A program made the translations under genes and the position numbers. A model generated the notes under the pieces. That model was not told the origin of the DNA and made no database searches. It was given only the letters and a program-made list of their open reading frames with translations. Source: Terriglobia bacterium (GTDB lineage Bacteria > Acidobacteriota > Terriglobia > UBA7540). From it: 6,420 nt of DNA. Positions 1-6,081 of the stretch are shown here, one piece after another. The DNA lies in contig JASHTR010000346.1 in assembly GCA_030040455.1 (NCBI GenBank), forward strand, positions 1 through 6,420, read 5' to 3'. The stretch's first letter is position 1. Every line of letters begins with the position of its first letter.

Positions 1-192
1 CACGGCACCACAACCGCCGTGGCCGCTTCGACTTGAGCCTGGAGCAGAATTCAGCGCGTCATCAATGAACTCTCCCAAGAGTTTCCTGGGGTCGACGGGC
101 AGCCCTTCCTTGGCATTCTGACACGCCACGGCGTGATCGTAATATCGCTCGGCCTCAAACCGACTCGGCGGCTTTTCTCCACCTCTCGGCAC
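1..192 (-). CDS. Possible partial hypothetical protein, C-terminus beyond the left edge
   Basis: An open frame on the minus strand starts at a GTG (190-192) directly after an in-frame TGA and stays open for 64 codons to the edge of the window. The translation has an ordinary globular composition (for example FEAERYYDHAVACQNAKEG followed by LPVDPRKLLGEFIDDAL), with charged and hydrophobic residues alternating as in a helix-rich domain, and then a Gly/Ser-rich stretch. I do not recognise the family. No strong ribosome binding site lies upstream of the GTG, so both the start and the reality of the gene are uncertain. If real, it is transcribed divergently from the receptor gene and shares its upstream region. 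Confidence 0.3.
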   Translation of the reverse strand, partial: MPRGGEKPPSRFEAERYYDHAVACQNAKEGLPVDPRKLLGEFIDDALNSAPGSSRSGHGGCGAV

Positions 193-290
193 GTCTCAAT
201 TACAATTCTTGGGTGGTAGCTCTCCGTGCGTTGTGCTATGGTTAACGGTCAGAAAAATCACCTGCATTTTCGAGTAAGTTTCTCAGTTTG

Positions 291-321
291 GGGCCAGGAA
301 GCGGATTAGAGACCCTGGTCC
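291..321 (+). other. Stem-loop in the leader of the receptor gene
   Basis: Bases 291-298 (GGGCCAGG) can pair with 314-321 (CCTGGTCC), giving eight pairs including one G-U, around a 15-base loop. A second tiny palindrome, GGGAATCCC (322-330), follows at once, and the ribosome binding site of the receptor gene begins a few bases later. The structure would lie in the 5' untranslated region if transcription starts further upstream. No terminator-like U run follows. It does not resemble a riboswitch class that I know; a role in translation or mRNA stability is only a guess. Confidence 0.3.
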
Positions 322-334
322 GGGAATCCCGTGA

Positions 335-339
335 AAGGA
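335..339 (+). promoter_or_regulatory. Ribosome binding site that selects the ATG at 349
   Basis: AAGGA lies nine bases before the ATG at 349. A GTG at 331 would extend the protein by six residues, but it has only a weak GGGAA upstream and would put the AAGGA inside the coding region. The ATG also places the positively charged signal-peptide start in a normal position. I therefore take 349 as the start. Confidence 0.55.
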
Positions 340-348
340 AAACTTGCG

Positions 349-3300
349 ATGAGGAGTTCATTTGTGAAATTTTCTATTCAACCCAGTGTGTTGTTGGTGG
401 CGCTTCTGGTATGCTGGGCGCCGGCATGGGCCCAGAACGCCGTGGTCTCAGGCCGTGTGACGGATACCTCCGGGGCCGCTATCCCCAAGGCTACCGTCGA
501 ATTGACAAGACGCTCGACCGGGGTCAAGTCAACGACTGTGACGGACGGCGCCGGCCTCTTTAATTACCCGTCGGTGGTGCCGGGGGTATACGACATCAGC
601 GCGAGTTTCCACGGATTCGAAACCAACCGCATCGAGGCGGTGACGCTGGAGGTGGGGCAGTTTAAAACCCTTAACTTCGCTCTAGCCCCGGGCCATGTCA
701 GCCAAGTGGTGAACGTCGTCGACCAGGCTCCTCTCGTCACTTCGGATCGCGCTGATGTCGGAACGGTGGTTCCGAGCGAGCTCATCGAAAGCATTCCCCT
801 GCCCACCCGCAACGTTCTCTTGTTGGGTTACATAACACCGGGGGCCATCGGCACCGCCACTCCCGGTAGCGGACTGTCGTCGGGCGACAATACCGTCAGC
901 GAGAATCAGACCAATTATTTTTCGATCAACGGCGGTCGCGAGAGGAGCGCCGACATGCTCGTCGACGGCGCGACCGACACCGCTGATTACAACATTCAGG
1001 CAGAGGCAATTCCCCAGATCGAAGCGGTGCAGGAGTTTAAGATTATCACCGATCCCTATGACGTTGAATACGGTCACACCGGCGGCGGGGTCATAAGCTT
1101 CACTCTTAAGTCCGGCACAAACGATTTCCATAGTACCGCGTGGGAATACCTCCAGAACGGATCCCTGGACGCAAACGGCTTCAACGCGGATAAGGCAGGC
1201 ACTCCCAAGGGCAGCCTGCAAAAGAACCAGTTTGGTGCCGACATCGGCGGCCCCATAATCATCCCCAAAATCTTCCACGGGAGGAACCGCGCGTTTTTCT
1301 TCTTTTCTTACGAAGGGCTGCGCCAGAACCAGTTCTCGTCGTTTACCGGGACGGTGCCGACGGCCGCCGAGAGGTCGGGCGACTTCTCCCATATGTTCGA
1401 TAGCGCCGGCGTGCTGACGACGATCTACGATCCTCGGACCACGCAACTGAATCCTAACGCTCCTGCCGGAGTCACCGAATACATTCGCACGCCGTTTGCG
1501 GGCAACGTCATTCCGGCGAGCGAGATCAACCCCATTGCCACACACATACTGGGGTACTTCCCACTTCCGGATCAAAAGGGCATTGGCCAAAGCGACGTCA
1601 ACAACTATTTCAGCCCCGCCCCGAGCCTGCTGGACGACAACCGCTACGATAGTCGCGTCGACCTTCAGGTATCCAACAAACACTCCGTGTTCGAACATTT
1701 TTTGTATTTTGGCAACCTCAACTCCTCGCCGAACGTTTATAACAGTCCGTATTCGCCGGTCAATACGCCCAATTTTATCCCCGGCTGGCAATTGGCGGTG
1801 GGGGATACGTGGAGCATCACTCCTTCCATTGTGCTGGTGCATCATTTCTCCGTGGCCGATACCGAGACCAACCGTATACCGCTGACCCTGGGATTCAACG
1901 ATGGGAGCTTGGGGTTCCCATCGACGGTGACGTCAGGGATGCAGGCTAACTTCTTCCCAGCGATCTCGGTGGGCGGCACGTCCGGGGTCGGTGCCGTCGG
2001 CACGATCTACAACACCGTGGATTCCAAAACCTGGGAATACCTCGCCGATCTCACAATTTTGAAGGGCACACACACCATTGAAACAGGCTTCGACTATCGT
2101 TTCTACCACACCAACTGGTTAAATCCGCAAGACCTGGCCATCAGCAGCTCGGGCAGCTTCACCGGCGGCCCCAATCCCCTGGCTGCCGCCGCAAACACTG
2201 GATCCGGCATCGCCGATCTGTTGCTCGGCGTCTCGTCCGTCTCATACGAGCTTTATCCCCGAAACATTTACAGCCATCCCTATTATTCCCCCTTCGCCCA
2301 GGACAAATGGCAGGCTACCCGGCATCTCACCGTGACGTATGGCTTGCGTTACAACCTGGAGCTGGGCGAGAAGGAGAATTCCAACCACTATATCTATCTC
2401 GATACCACCAGCCCTTCGCCGCTCCAAGTGCCAGGCTATAACCTCGTCGGCGGGGTTGCTTTCCCGGGTGTGGACGGGCACTCCATCCGCCCCCTGGCCG
2501 CTGACGTGACCGACTTCGACCCTCGTTTCGGACTCGCCTATGCCCTCGGCGAAAAAACTTCGGTGCGGGCGGGCTTCGGGATATTCCACAATCCCATGCA
2601 GTCGACCGACATCTACACCACTTATGGATACAGCCAAACCACCTCGAACGTCATTGCGGAACCGAACGGGGTTACGCCGACCTTCAACCTTTCGAACCCA
2701 TTTCCGCAAGGCCTGACGCCGCCGCCGGGCAATTCCCTGGGGTTGGACACGAACCTGGGACTCTCCATCGCCGGTCCCTTGCATCAGATTGTATCTCCTT
2801 ATACGGAACTGTGGTCGGTCGAGGTCGAGCGGCAATTGCCGTACAAGCTGATGATCGGCCTCGGTTACACGGGGAGCCGCGGGGTTCATCTGCCTGGGCA
2901 TGTTTTACTGGATCAACTCCCCACGGCCGACCTGGCGCTGGGCACGCAATTGAGCCAGACTGTGCCCAATCCCTTCTACGGCTACATCACCAACCCGTCT
3001 TCCACCCTGAGCCTGCCAACGGTGACGCGCGCTCAACTGCTCCGACCCTACCCGCAGTTCACCGACATGACTGCGTATTTTGATCCGGCTGGCGTCTCCG
3101 CATACAACGCGATGATGCTGAGAGTGGTGCGCCGTTTCTCCAACGGAATAGCGCTGCTGTTCAACTACACCTGGTCCAAGAGCATGGACAATGTGGGGGA
3201 GGATTACAGCGCCATTGATAATGCCTACTGCATCTCCTGCGACTATTCCGTTTCCGGTTGGAATACACCGCAGGAAGCGAATCTGGTCGCCCGTTACGAG

Positions 3301-3819
3301 CTTCCGTTCGGCACCGGGGAGAGATTCCTCGAACGCGGCTTGCTCAGCAAGGTGCTGGGCAACTGGGCAGTGGGCGGCATCTACTCCTATACGAGCGGCT
3401 TCCCCGTGGCGGTATCATCTCCGGACTACTCGGACTCGTTCGATATCGGTTCTTTCCGCCCCGATGCCACGGGCGCGCCGGCGGCGCTGCCTGGGGGACC
3501 GCAAATAAAGGACAACGGCGAGTACTTCAACCCCGCCGCGTTCGAGATGACGCCCGAATTCCAATTCGGCAACGTCAGCCGGTACCTCGGGGATGTGCAC
3601 AACCCGCCCAACTTCGGCACGGACCTGCAGCTCGAAAAGCAGGTCATCACTCGCGAGCGGTACAATGTGACCTTCCGCGCCGAGTTTCTTAACGCAACGA
3701 ATGCGGTGAATTTCGCGGGGCCACAAACCAGTATCACGTCGAGTGCGTTCGGTAGAATTTCGCTCACCCAGGTGAATACTCCGCGCATCATCCAGTTTGC
3801 GTTGAGAGTGGGCTTTTAA
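349..3819 (+). CDS. Oar-like TonB-dependent outer-membrane receptor with N-terminal carboxypeptidase-regulatory-like domain
   Basis: This 1156-residue protein is probably an outer-membrane beta-barrel that takes up large substrates (in this phylum often carbohydrates or their breakdown products), energised by TonB-ExbB-ExbD. The substrate cannot be read from the sequence. Residues 1-28 form a Sec signal peptide (hydrophobic VLLVALLV core, cleavage AWA|QN). Residues 33-115 are a CarboxypepD_reg/Cna-B-like beta-sandwich (VSGRVTD start, VVPGVYDISA turn). Residues about 120-255 are the plug, with typical SINGGRERSADMLVDGA and VEYGHTGGGVISFTLKSGTN signatures. The rest is a barrel rich in alternating aromatic strands, ending in a terminal Phe (ALRVGF), the usual BAM signal. 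The length is normal for the Oar-like acidobacterial type, and no frameshift or stop is seen. A CISC pair sits at residues 961-964. No SusD-like partner, regulator or TonB gene lies beside it. Family call is firm; ligand unknown. Confidence 0.93.
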   Translation: MRSSFVKFSIQPSVLLVALLVCWAPAWAQNAVVSGRVTDTSGAAIPKATVELTRRSTGVKSTTVTDGAGLFNYPSVVPGVYDISASFHGFETNRIEAVTLEVGQFKTLNFALAPGHVSQVVNVVDQAPLVTSDRADVGTVVPSELIESIPLPTRNVLLLGYITPGAIGTATPGSGLSSGDNTVSENQTNYFSINGGRERSADMLVDGATDTADYNIQAEAIPQIEAVQEFKIITDPYDVEYGHTGGGVISFTLKSGTNDFHSTAWEYLQNGSLDANGFNADKAGTPKGSLQKNQFGADIGGPIIIPKIFHGRNRAFFFFSYEGLRQNQFSSFTGTVPTAAERSGDFSHMFDSAGVLTTIYDPRTTQLNPNAPAGVTEYIRTPFAGNVIPASEINPIATHILGYFPLPDQKGIGQSDVNNYFSPAPSLLDDNRYDSRVDLQVSNKHSVFEHFLYFGNLNSSPNVYNSPYSPVNTPNFIPGWQLAVGDTWSITPSIVLVHHFSVADTETNRIPLTLGFNDGSLGFPSTVTSGMQANFFPAISVGGTSGVGAVGTIYNTVDSKTWEYLADLTILKGTHTIETGFDYRFYHTNWLNPQDLAISSSGSFTGGPNPLAAAANTGSGIADLLLGVSSVSYELYPRNIYSHPYYSPFAQDKWQATRHLTVTYGLRYNLELGEKENSNHYIYLDTTSPSPLQVPGYNLVGGVAFPGVDGHSIRPLAADVTDFDPRFGLAYALGEKTSVRAGFGIFHNPMQSTDIYTTYGYSQTTSNVIAEPNGVTPTFNLSNPFPQGLTPPPGNSLGLDTNLGLSIAGPLHQIVSPYTELWSVEVERQLPYKLMIGLGYTGSRGVHLPGHVLLDQLPTADLALGTQLSQTVPNPFYGYITNPSSTLSLPTVTRAQLLRPYPQFTDMTAYFDPAGVSAYNAMMLRVVRRFSNGIALLFNYTWSKSMDNVGEDYSAIDNAYCISCDYSVSGWNTPQEANLVARYELPFGTGERFLERGLLSKVLGNWAVGGIYSYTSGFPVAVSSPDYSDSFDIGSFRPDATGAPAALPGGPQIKDNGEYFNPAAFEMTPEFQFGNVSRYLGDVHNPPNFGTDLQLEKQVITRERYNVTFRAEFLNATNAVNFAGPQTSITSSAFGRISLTQVNTPRIIQFALRVGF

Positions 3820-3891
3820 GCGCATAGGAGGCGCAGCGGCTCAGGTGCTCCGTCTGGCTATATAGTTGTGACCCTTGATCGCCACGTGGAC

Positions 3892-3908
3892 AGCTTGCGA
3901 AGGCTTTT
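3892..3908 (+). terminator. Weak candidate terminator after the receptor gene
   Basis: A five-pair stem (AGCTT with AGGCT, one G-U pair) closes on a GCGA tetraloop and runs into TTTT (3905-3908). It lies 72 bases after the receptor stop, between convergent genes, where a terminator is expected. The stem is short and the T run is only four bases, so this is tentative. A wider inverted repeat, GCCAAG (3931-3936) and CTTGGC (3963-3968), lies a little further on and could serve the opposite strand. No stronger terminator is visible in the gap 3820-4005. Confidence 0.2.
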
Positions 3909-4005
3909 ACCGGCAAACTAAACAGATAGAGCCAAGTCGCCAGAATGTGCAAACTATCGCCGCTTGGCAATTTAGGTTGGATGGTAGATGGTGATAACCG
4001 GAGGG

Positions 4006-4254
4006 TCAAACTCGAAACAATTCGTTCAAGAAATCTCGGAAATCTCTTTCCAGATAAGCAGCCACTTGGGTGAGTATCGCAGTGAGCGTTCCTATGCGAA
4101 GCTCCCCGTGAGCCGGAACGGTTACGTGGTGTTGTGTCCCCTTGAGGTCGGAGGTCAGCCGCATGTGGCTCCCCGTTTGCCGGCTGACTTGGTAACCGTA
4201 TCGGCGAAGAAGCGTGGCAAGCTCTCGGCCGCTGAGATCACGCGGCCGCTTCAA
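4006..4254 (-). CDS. hicA: HicA-type toxin (mRNA interferase)
   Basis: This 82-residue protein has the compact double-stranded-RNA-binding-like fold typical of HicA. It begins with the hallmark LSGRELATLLRRYGY (residues 7-21), and the active-site region TGSHMRL carries the catalytic histidine at position 30. A second conserved block, HHVTVPAHGELRIGTL, follows. Members of this family cut mRNA and stop translation until bound by HicB. The gene starts with TTG, and its TTGA overlaps the TGA of hicB, so the two are translationally coupled. A plausible GGACGAGG lies about 10 bases upstream of the TTG, inside hicB. The length and all key residues are normal, so the toxin is likely active. The rare start may keep toxin synthesis below that of antitoxin (inference). 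Confidence 0.9.
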   Translation of the reverse strand: MKRPRDLSGRELATLLRRYGYQVSRQTGSHMRLTSDLKGTQHHVTVPAHGELRIGTLTAILTQVAAYLERDFRDFLNELFRV

Positions 4255-4505
4255 GCGGGGATGACCTCGTCCTTTACCAGGTGTAGGCGAATAACCCGAG
4301 GCCGCAAAGAGTCCTCAAAATGACACCGTACGGCGTCTTGGACCATCGCTTTAAGCTCGTCCATCGTATCGGCTTGCGTGAAAATCGCATGGCCGAGCGC
4401 TTGCGCTTCGTACCCACCTTCGGGCGATTCCTCGACCGCAAAGATAATCTCCTCACGGCAGAGCTCATCCTGGCGGGAGCGCAACGCCTCTTTGACCTCA
4501 GCCAT
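4251..4505 (-). CDS. hicB: HicB-type short antitoxin
   Basis: An 84-residue protein with the HicB partial RNase-H-like fold: a beta hairpin (IIFAVEESPEGGYEAQALG, residues 20-38), then FTQADTMDELKAMVQDAVRCHF (residues 42-63) as the strand-helix signature, and a final strand (VIRLHLVKDEV). It neutralises the HicA encoded directly downstream, with a four-base overlap. The ATG at 4505 is chosen because AGGAG (4511-4515) lies five bases upstream; a longer frame reaches 4562 but would begin above the TATAAT box and has no good ribosome binding site. There is no C-terminal ribbon-helix-helix or HTH domain, so this is the short HicB type that cannot obviously bind DNA by itself. About 18 extra N-terminal residues precede the usual domain start. 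From memory, such short HicBs are sometimes mislabelled as a 2-oxoisovalerate dehydrogenase subunit; nothing enzymatic is present here. Confidence 0.86.
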   Translation of the reverse strand: MAEVKEALRSRQDELCREEIIFAVEESPEGGYEAQALGHAIFTQADTMDELKAMVQDAVRCHFEDSLRPRVIRLHLVKDEVIPA

Positions 4506-4510
4506 ATTTA

Positions 4511-4527
4511 CTCCTGGCGGAATTATA
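4511..4527 (-). promoter_or_regulatory. Candidate -10 box and ribosome binding site of hicBA
   Basis: Reading the minus strand, a perfect TATAAT occupies 4527-4522, followed by AGGAG at 4515-4511 and then ATG at 4505. The best -35 candidate is CTGACG, with a rather long 19-base spacer. If transcription starts about seven bases after the TATAAT, the leader would be only about 10 bases and would begin at or within the ribosome binding site, which would be unusual. The TATAAT may therefore be a promoter giving a very short leader, or fortuitous. Confidence 0.4.
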
Positions 4528-4593
4528 ACACGCGAATCTTGTCGGTCGTCAGGTGGTAGCATGGGCTAGGGTCACGTCAAAGTCGCGTCTGTA

Positions 4594-4699
4594 TGGAGTG
4601 CGGGAGATTGCTCCCGCTTTCGAGCCGGAAGCAAGATTCCGGCTCCTGGCGCCTGCGCAAGCGGGCGCACGCAAAGCGGCAGCAAGCTGCCGCACTCCA
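4594..4699. repeat. Compound palindromic element (REP/MITE-like) with four stem-loops
   Basis: The element is bounded by 27-base terminal inverted repeats, 4594-4620 and 4673-4699, identical at 24 of 27 positions (outer TGGAGTGCGG and CCGCACTCCA). Each end is itself a hairpin: 4600-4606 with 4611-4617 (GCGGGAG/CTCCCGC), and 4676-4682 with 4687-4693 (GCGGCAG/CTGCCGC). Between them lie two more: 4622-4630 with 4637-4645 (GAGCCGGAA/TTCCGGCTC), and 4649-4656 with 4661-4668 (GCGCCTGC/GCGGGCGC, one G-T pair, GCAA loop). Three of the four loops contain GCAAG. There is no open frame, no transposase and no clear target-site duplication. I have the impression that similar motifs are dispersed in acidobacterial genomes, but this cannot be verified here. 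It could be a REP/BIME-type repeat, a small non-autonomous element, or a structured terminator between hicBA and the genes at 4920-5900. Confidence 0.75.
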
Positions 4700-4715
4700 A
4701 AGGCGCTTCGGGTGC

Positions 4716-4735
4716 AGCCGTAGCTTGGTACGGCT
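4716..4735. repeat. Fifth hairpin beside the palindromic element
   Basis: AGCCGTA (4716-4722) pairs perfectly with TACGGCT (4729-4735) around the loop GCTTGG. The loop core GCTTG is close to the reverse complement of the GCAAG seen in the loops of the adjacent element, so it may be a further, more diverged unit of the same repeat, or a terminator for the minus-strand gene at 4920. No T run follows on either strand. Confidence 0.35.
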
Positions 4736-4919
4736 AAACAGACAGTTTCGGCTAGGGGCGAATTTTATATCGTGACTCAACCACGCCCGACGCGGGGGGA
4801 CGATGGCTGATCTTCAATCAATTCCTGGACGCGCTCCGGCTGGGGCTCGCGCTTGATGGGAATCACGGCTGCCGGAGCAAACGCCTCGAGCTGGGCCGTC
4901 CCCTGCCTCTCCGATTGCT

Positions 4920-5177
4920 TCAACGATGAGGGCAACCGGGCCAGCAACAAGGCCTGCGCATTCCTTCTTTCAGTTCCGTGCGCACCCTCTCGACGTGCTG
5001 CCTTCTGGTTTCCGGCTTCTTGACGGAGATAACCCAGCAGATCCATTCATTGCGCGCGAGCGGGGTAATATCCTCCCACTTTGTGCGCGCCGCTGGGTCG
5101 GAAAAAAGGGCTTTTCGTAAATCCGCTGGCAAGCTATGGGCTACGCCAGCGGAGAGTTTTTTTTCGTGGCTTAACAT
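4920..5177 (-). CDS. Small OmdA/YdeI-type protein with Cys-rich C-terminus
   Basis: The 85-residue product resembles the C-terminal domain of YdeI/OmpD-associated (OmdA) proteins: LPADLRKALFSDPAARTKWE (residues 16-35), then ITPLARNEWICWV, KKPETRRQHVERV and a final RRPCCWPGCPH. The biochemical role of the family is not well defined; some members have been linked to bacteriocin or peptide tolerance, which cannot be assumed here. No signal peptide or membrane segment is visible, so it is probably cytoplasmic. I prefer the ATG at 5177, which gives a normal length for the stand-alone form. A GTG just before it and a TTG at 5228 are alternatives, and the ribosome binding site at the ATG is weak (AAGG only two bases away). 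The frame is the same as that of the Spy-like gene upstream and is open from that gene's TAG onward. The terminal CCxxxC plus His could bind a metal (inference). Confidence 0.65.
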   Translation of the reverse strand: MLSHEKKLSAGVAHSLPADLRKALFSDPAARTKWEDITPLARNEWICWVISVKKPETRRQHVERVRTELKEGMRRPCCWPGCPHR

Positions 5178-5285
5178 CACCTTGAGCGACGCGGAGTTTG
5201 CAATGCGCAACCACGGCGAGCGACGCAACCTTGCGAGCGCACGATCCCGCGTATCCGTAGGGAGAACCCGTTTTCCCTTTACTCG

Positions 5286-5900
5286 CTAGGCAGGCCGAGC
5301 CGGCGTTTGCGGCCCCATGGGACGACGAAAATTACGCCGCCCAAAGCCACGACGAAATTCCATCCGCATGTTCTTCAACTTGTTCCACTGCTCTTCAGTC
5401 AGAACGTTGCGACTGTCCAGCATCGTCTGCACTCGCTCCTTCTCCAGCGCAGCTTGTGCCTGCGACACTTTCTCAATCTGGGCGAGCACCTGGTCCTCAT
5501 TCGGATGGAAAGCCCGTAACATCGGCCCAAGGACCACGTGCTGCTTTTCAAGGTCTGCGCGCAGGTCGATCATCTTCAGGCGACCGTTCAGGCTGATTTT
5601 TTCGAGCTGCTGTTTTTGCTGATCGCTCAAGCCGATTTTCTCGGCAATCTCGGGATTCCTCCACCACTCGGCCGTTCCCCGCCGGTGGAACCGCATCATC
5701 GAGCCAGCTCTCATGTGGCCCCGTGCACGCATGTTGAAAGCTCCCGGCCCACCAGGCCTTCCTGCCAAACGGCCTTGCCGCATGGGCGGGCCCGGCGGCG
5801 GACCCTGCTGGGTTGAGCTGTTGCTCTGCGCCCAATTAACGGTTTGCAGGGCAAAAATAGAGGCGAAAGCAATCAGTAGAGCAGCGAACGTTCTTTTCAT
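5286..5900 (-). CDS. Spy/CpxP-like periplasmic protein (LTxxQ family)
   Basis: The 204-residue protein begins with a Sec signal peptide (MKRTFAALLIAFASIFAL, likely cleavage after NWA at residue 24). A Pro/Gly/Arg/Met-rich low-complexity stretch follows (residues 30-75), then an all-helical domain (residues 78-180) with two LTxxQ-like motifs, LSDQQKQQL (91-99) and LTEEQWNKL (167-175), typical of Spy/CpxP and periplasmic heavy-metal-sensor proteins. Known relatives are periplasmic chaperones or metal-stress sensors acting in envelope-stress responses. The tail is basic (RRGFGRRNFRRP), which is common in acidobacterial versions. Methionine and histidine clusters in the linker (GHMRAGSMMRFH) could bind a metal, but that is inference. 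The start is firm: AAGGAGG lies six bases upstream. No two-component system or sigma/anti-sigma pair is nearby to explain its control. The OmdA-type gene follows 108 bases later on the same strand. Confidence 0.87.
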   Translation of the reverse strand: MKRTFAALLIAFASIFALQTVNWAQSNSSTQQGPPPGPPMRQGRLAGRPGGPGAFNMRARGHMRAGSMMRFHRRGTAEWWRNPEIAEKIGLSDQQKQQLEKISLNGRLKMIDLRADLEKQHVVLGPMLRAFHPNEDQVLAQIEKVSQAQAALEKERVQTMLDSRNVLTEEQWNKLKNMRMEFRRGFGRRNFRRPMGPQTPARPA

Positions 5901-5906
5901 CGGTAT

Positions 5907-5913
5907 CCTCCTT
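5907..5913 (-). promoter_or_regulatory. Full Shine-Dalgarno of the Spy-like gene
   Basis: AAGGAGG on the minus strand ends six bases before the ATG at 5900. It is the strongest ribosome binding site in the window and fixes the start; it suggests high expression. Upstream, on the minus strand, a TATTAT lies at 5968-5963, but no convincing -35 accompanies it. The rest of the gap 5914-6081 shows nothing else that I can support. Confidence 0.75.
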
Positions 5914-6081
5914 CTCTGTCGGTGTCTTGGAGTTCCCGGCTGATCATCGTCTGAAACAGCGATAATACCATCCCGGCCCCCCTAAAAAGTTAGATGGCAA
6001 AAGACTGTCCTACGAGTGTAAACCTTCCCCAAAGAAAATGCCATGAACAGCTTACCCTTTCACGAAAATAAGAGCAACCGG

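Noticed and set aside
349..432. Lipoprotein signal in the receptor (cysteine in the signal peptide)
   Set aside because: The residues before the cysteine (LLVC) do not fit a lipobox, and a good signal peptidase I site, AWA|QN, follows.
682..1845. Long antisense open frame (387 codons) inside the receptor gene
   Set aside because: It lies opposite the clearly coding receptor frame, has low-complexity, non-family composition and no ribosome binding site; a GC-rich antisense shadow.
2242..2901. Second long antisense open frame inside the receptor gene
   Set aside because: Same reason: mirrored codon bias of the receptor gene, with no recognisable domain.
3988..4323. Plus-strand open frame over hicA
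   Set aside because: The opposite strand encodes HicA with all family hallmarks; this frame has no protein-like features.
4251..4505. 2-oxoisovalerate dehydrogenase subunit as the product of the hicB gene
   Set aside because: This label may be attached to short HicB homologues in databases, but the protein has no cofactor or enzyme motif and is paired with hicA.
4506..4562. Longer hicB start at 4562
   Set aside because: The added 19 residues lie across the TATAAT box, lack a ribosome binding site and look unlike HicB; the ATG at 4505 has AGGAG at good spacing.
4594..4699. CRISPR array
   Set aside because: The repeats are inverted and nested, not regularly spaced direct repeats with unique spacers, and no cas gene is present.
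5307..5943. Several plus-strand open frames over the Spy-like gene
   Set aside because: They are shadows of a gene with a strong ribosome binding site, signal peptide and LTxxQ motifs on the minus strand.
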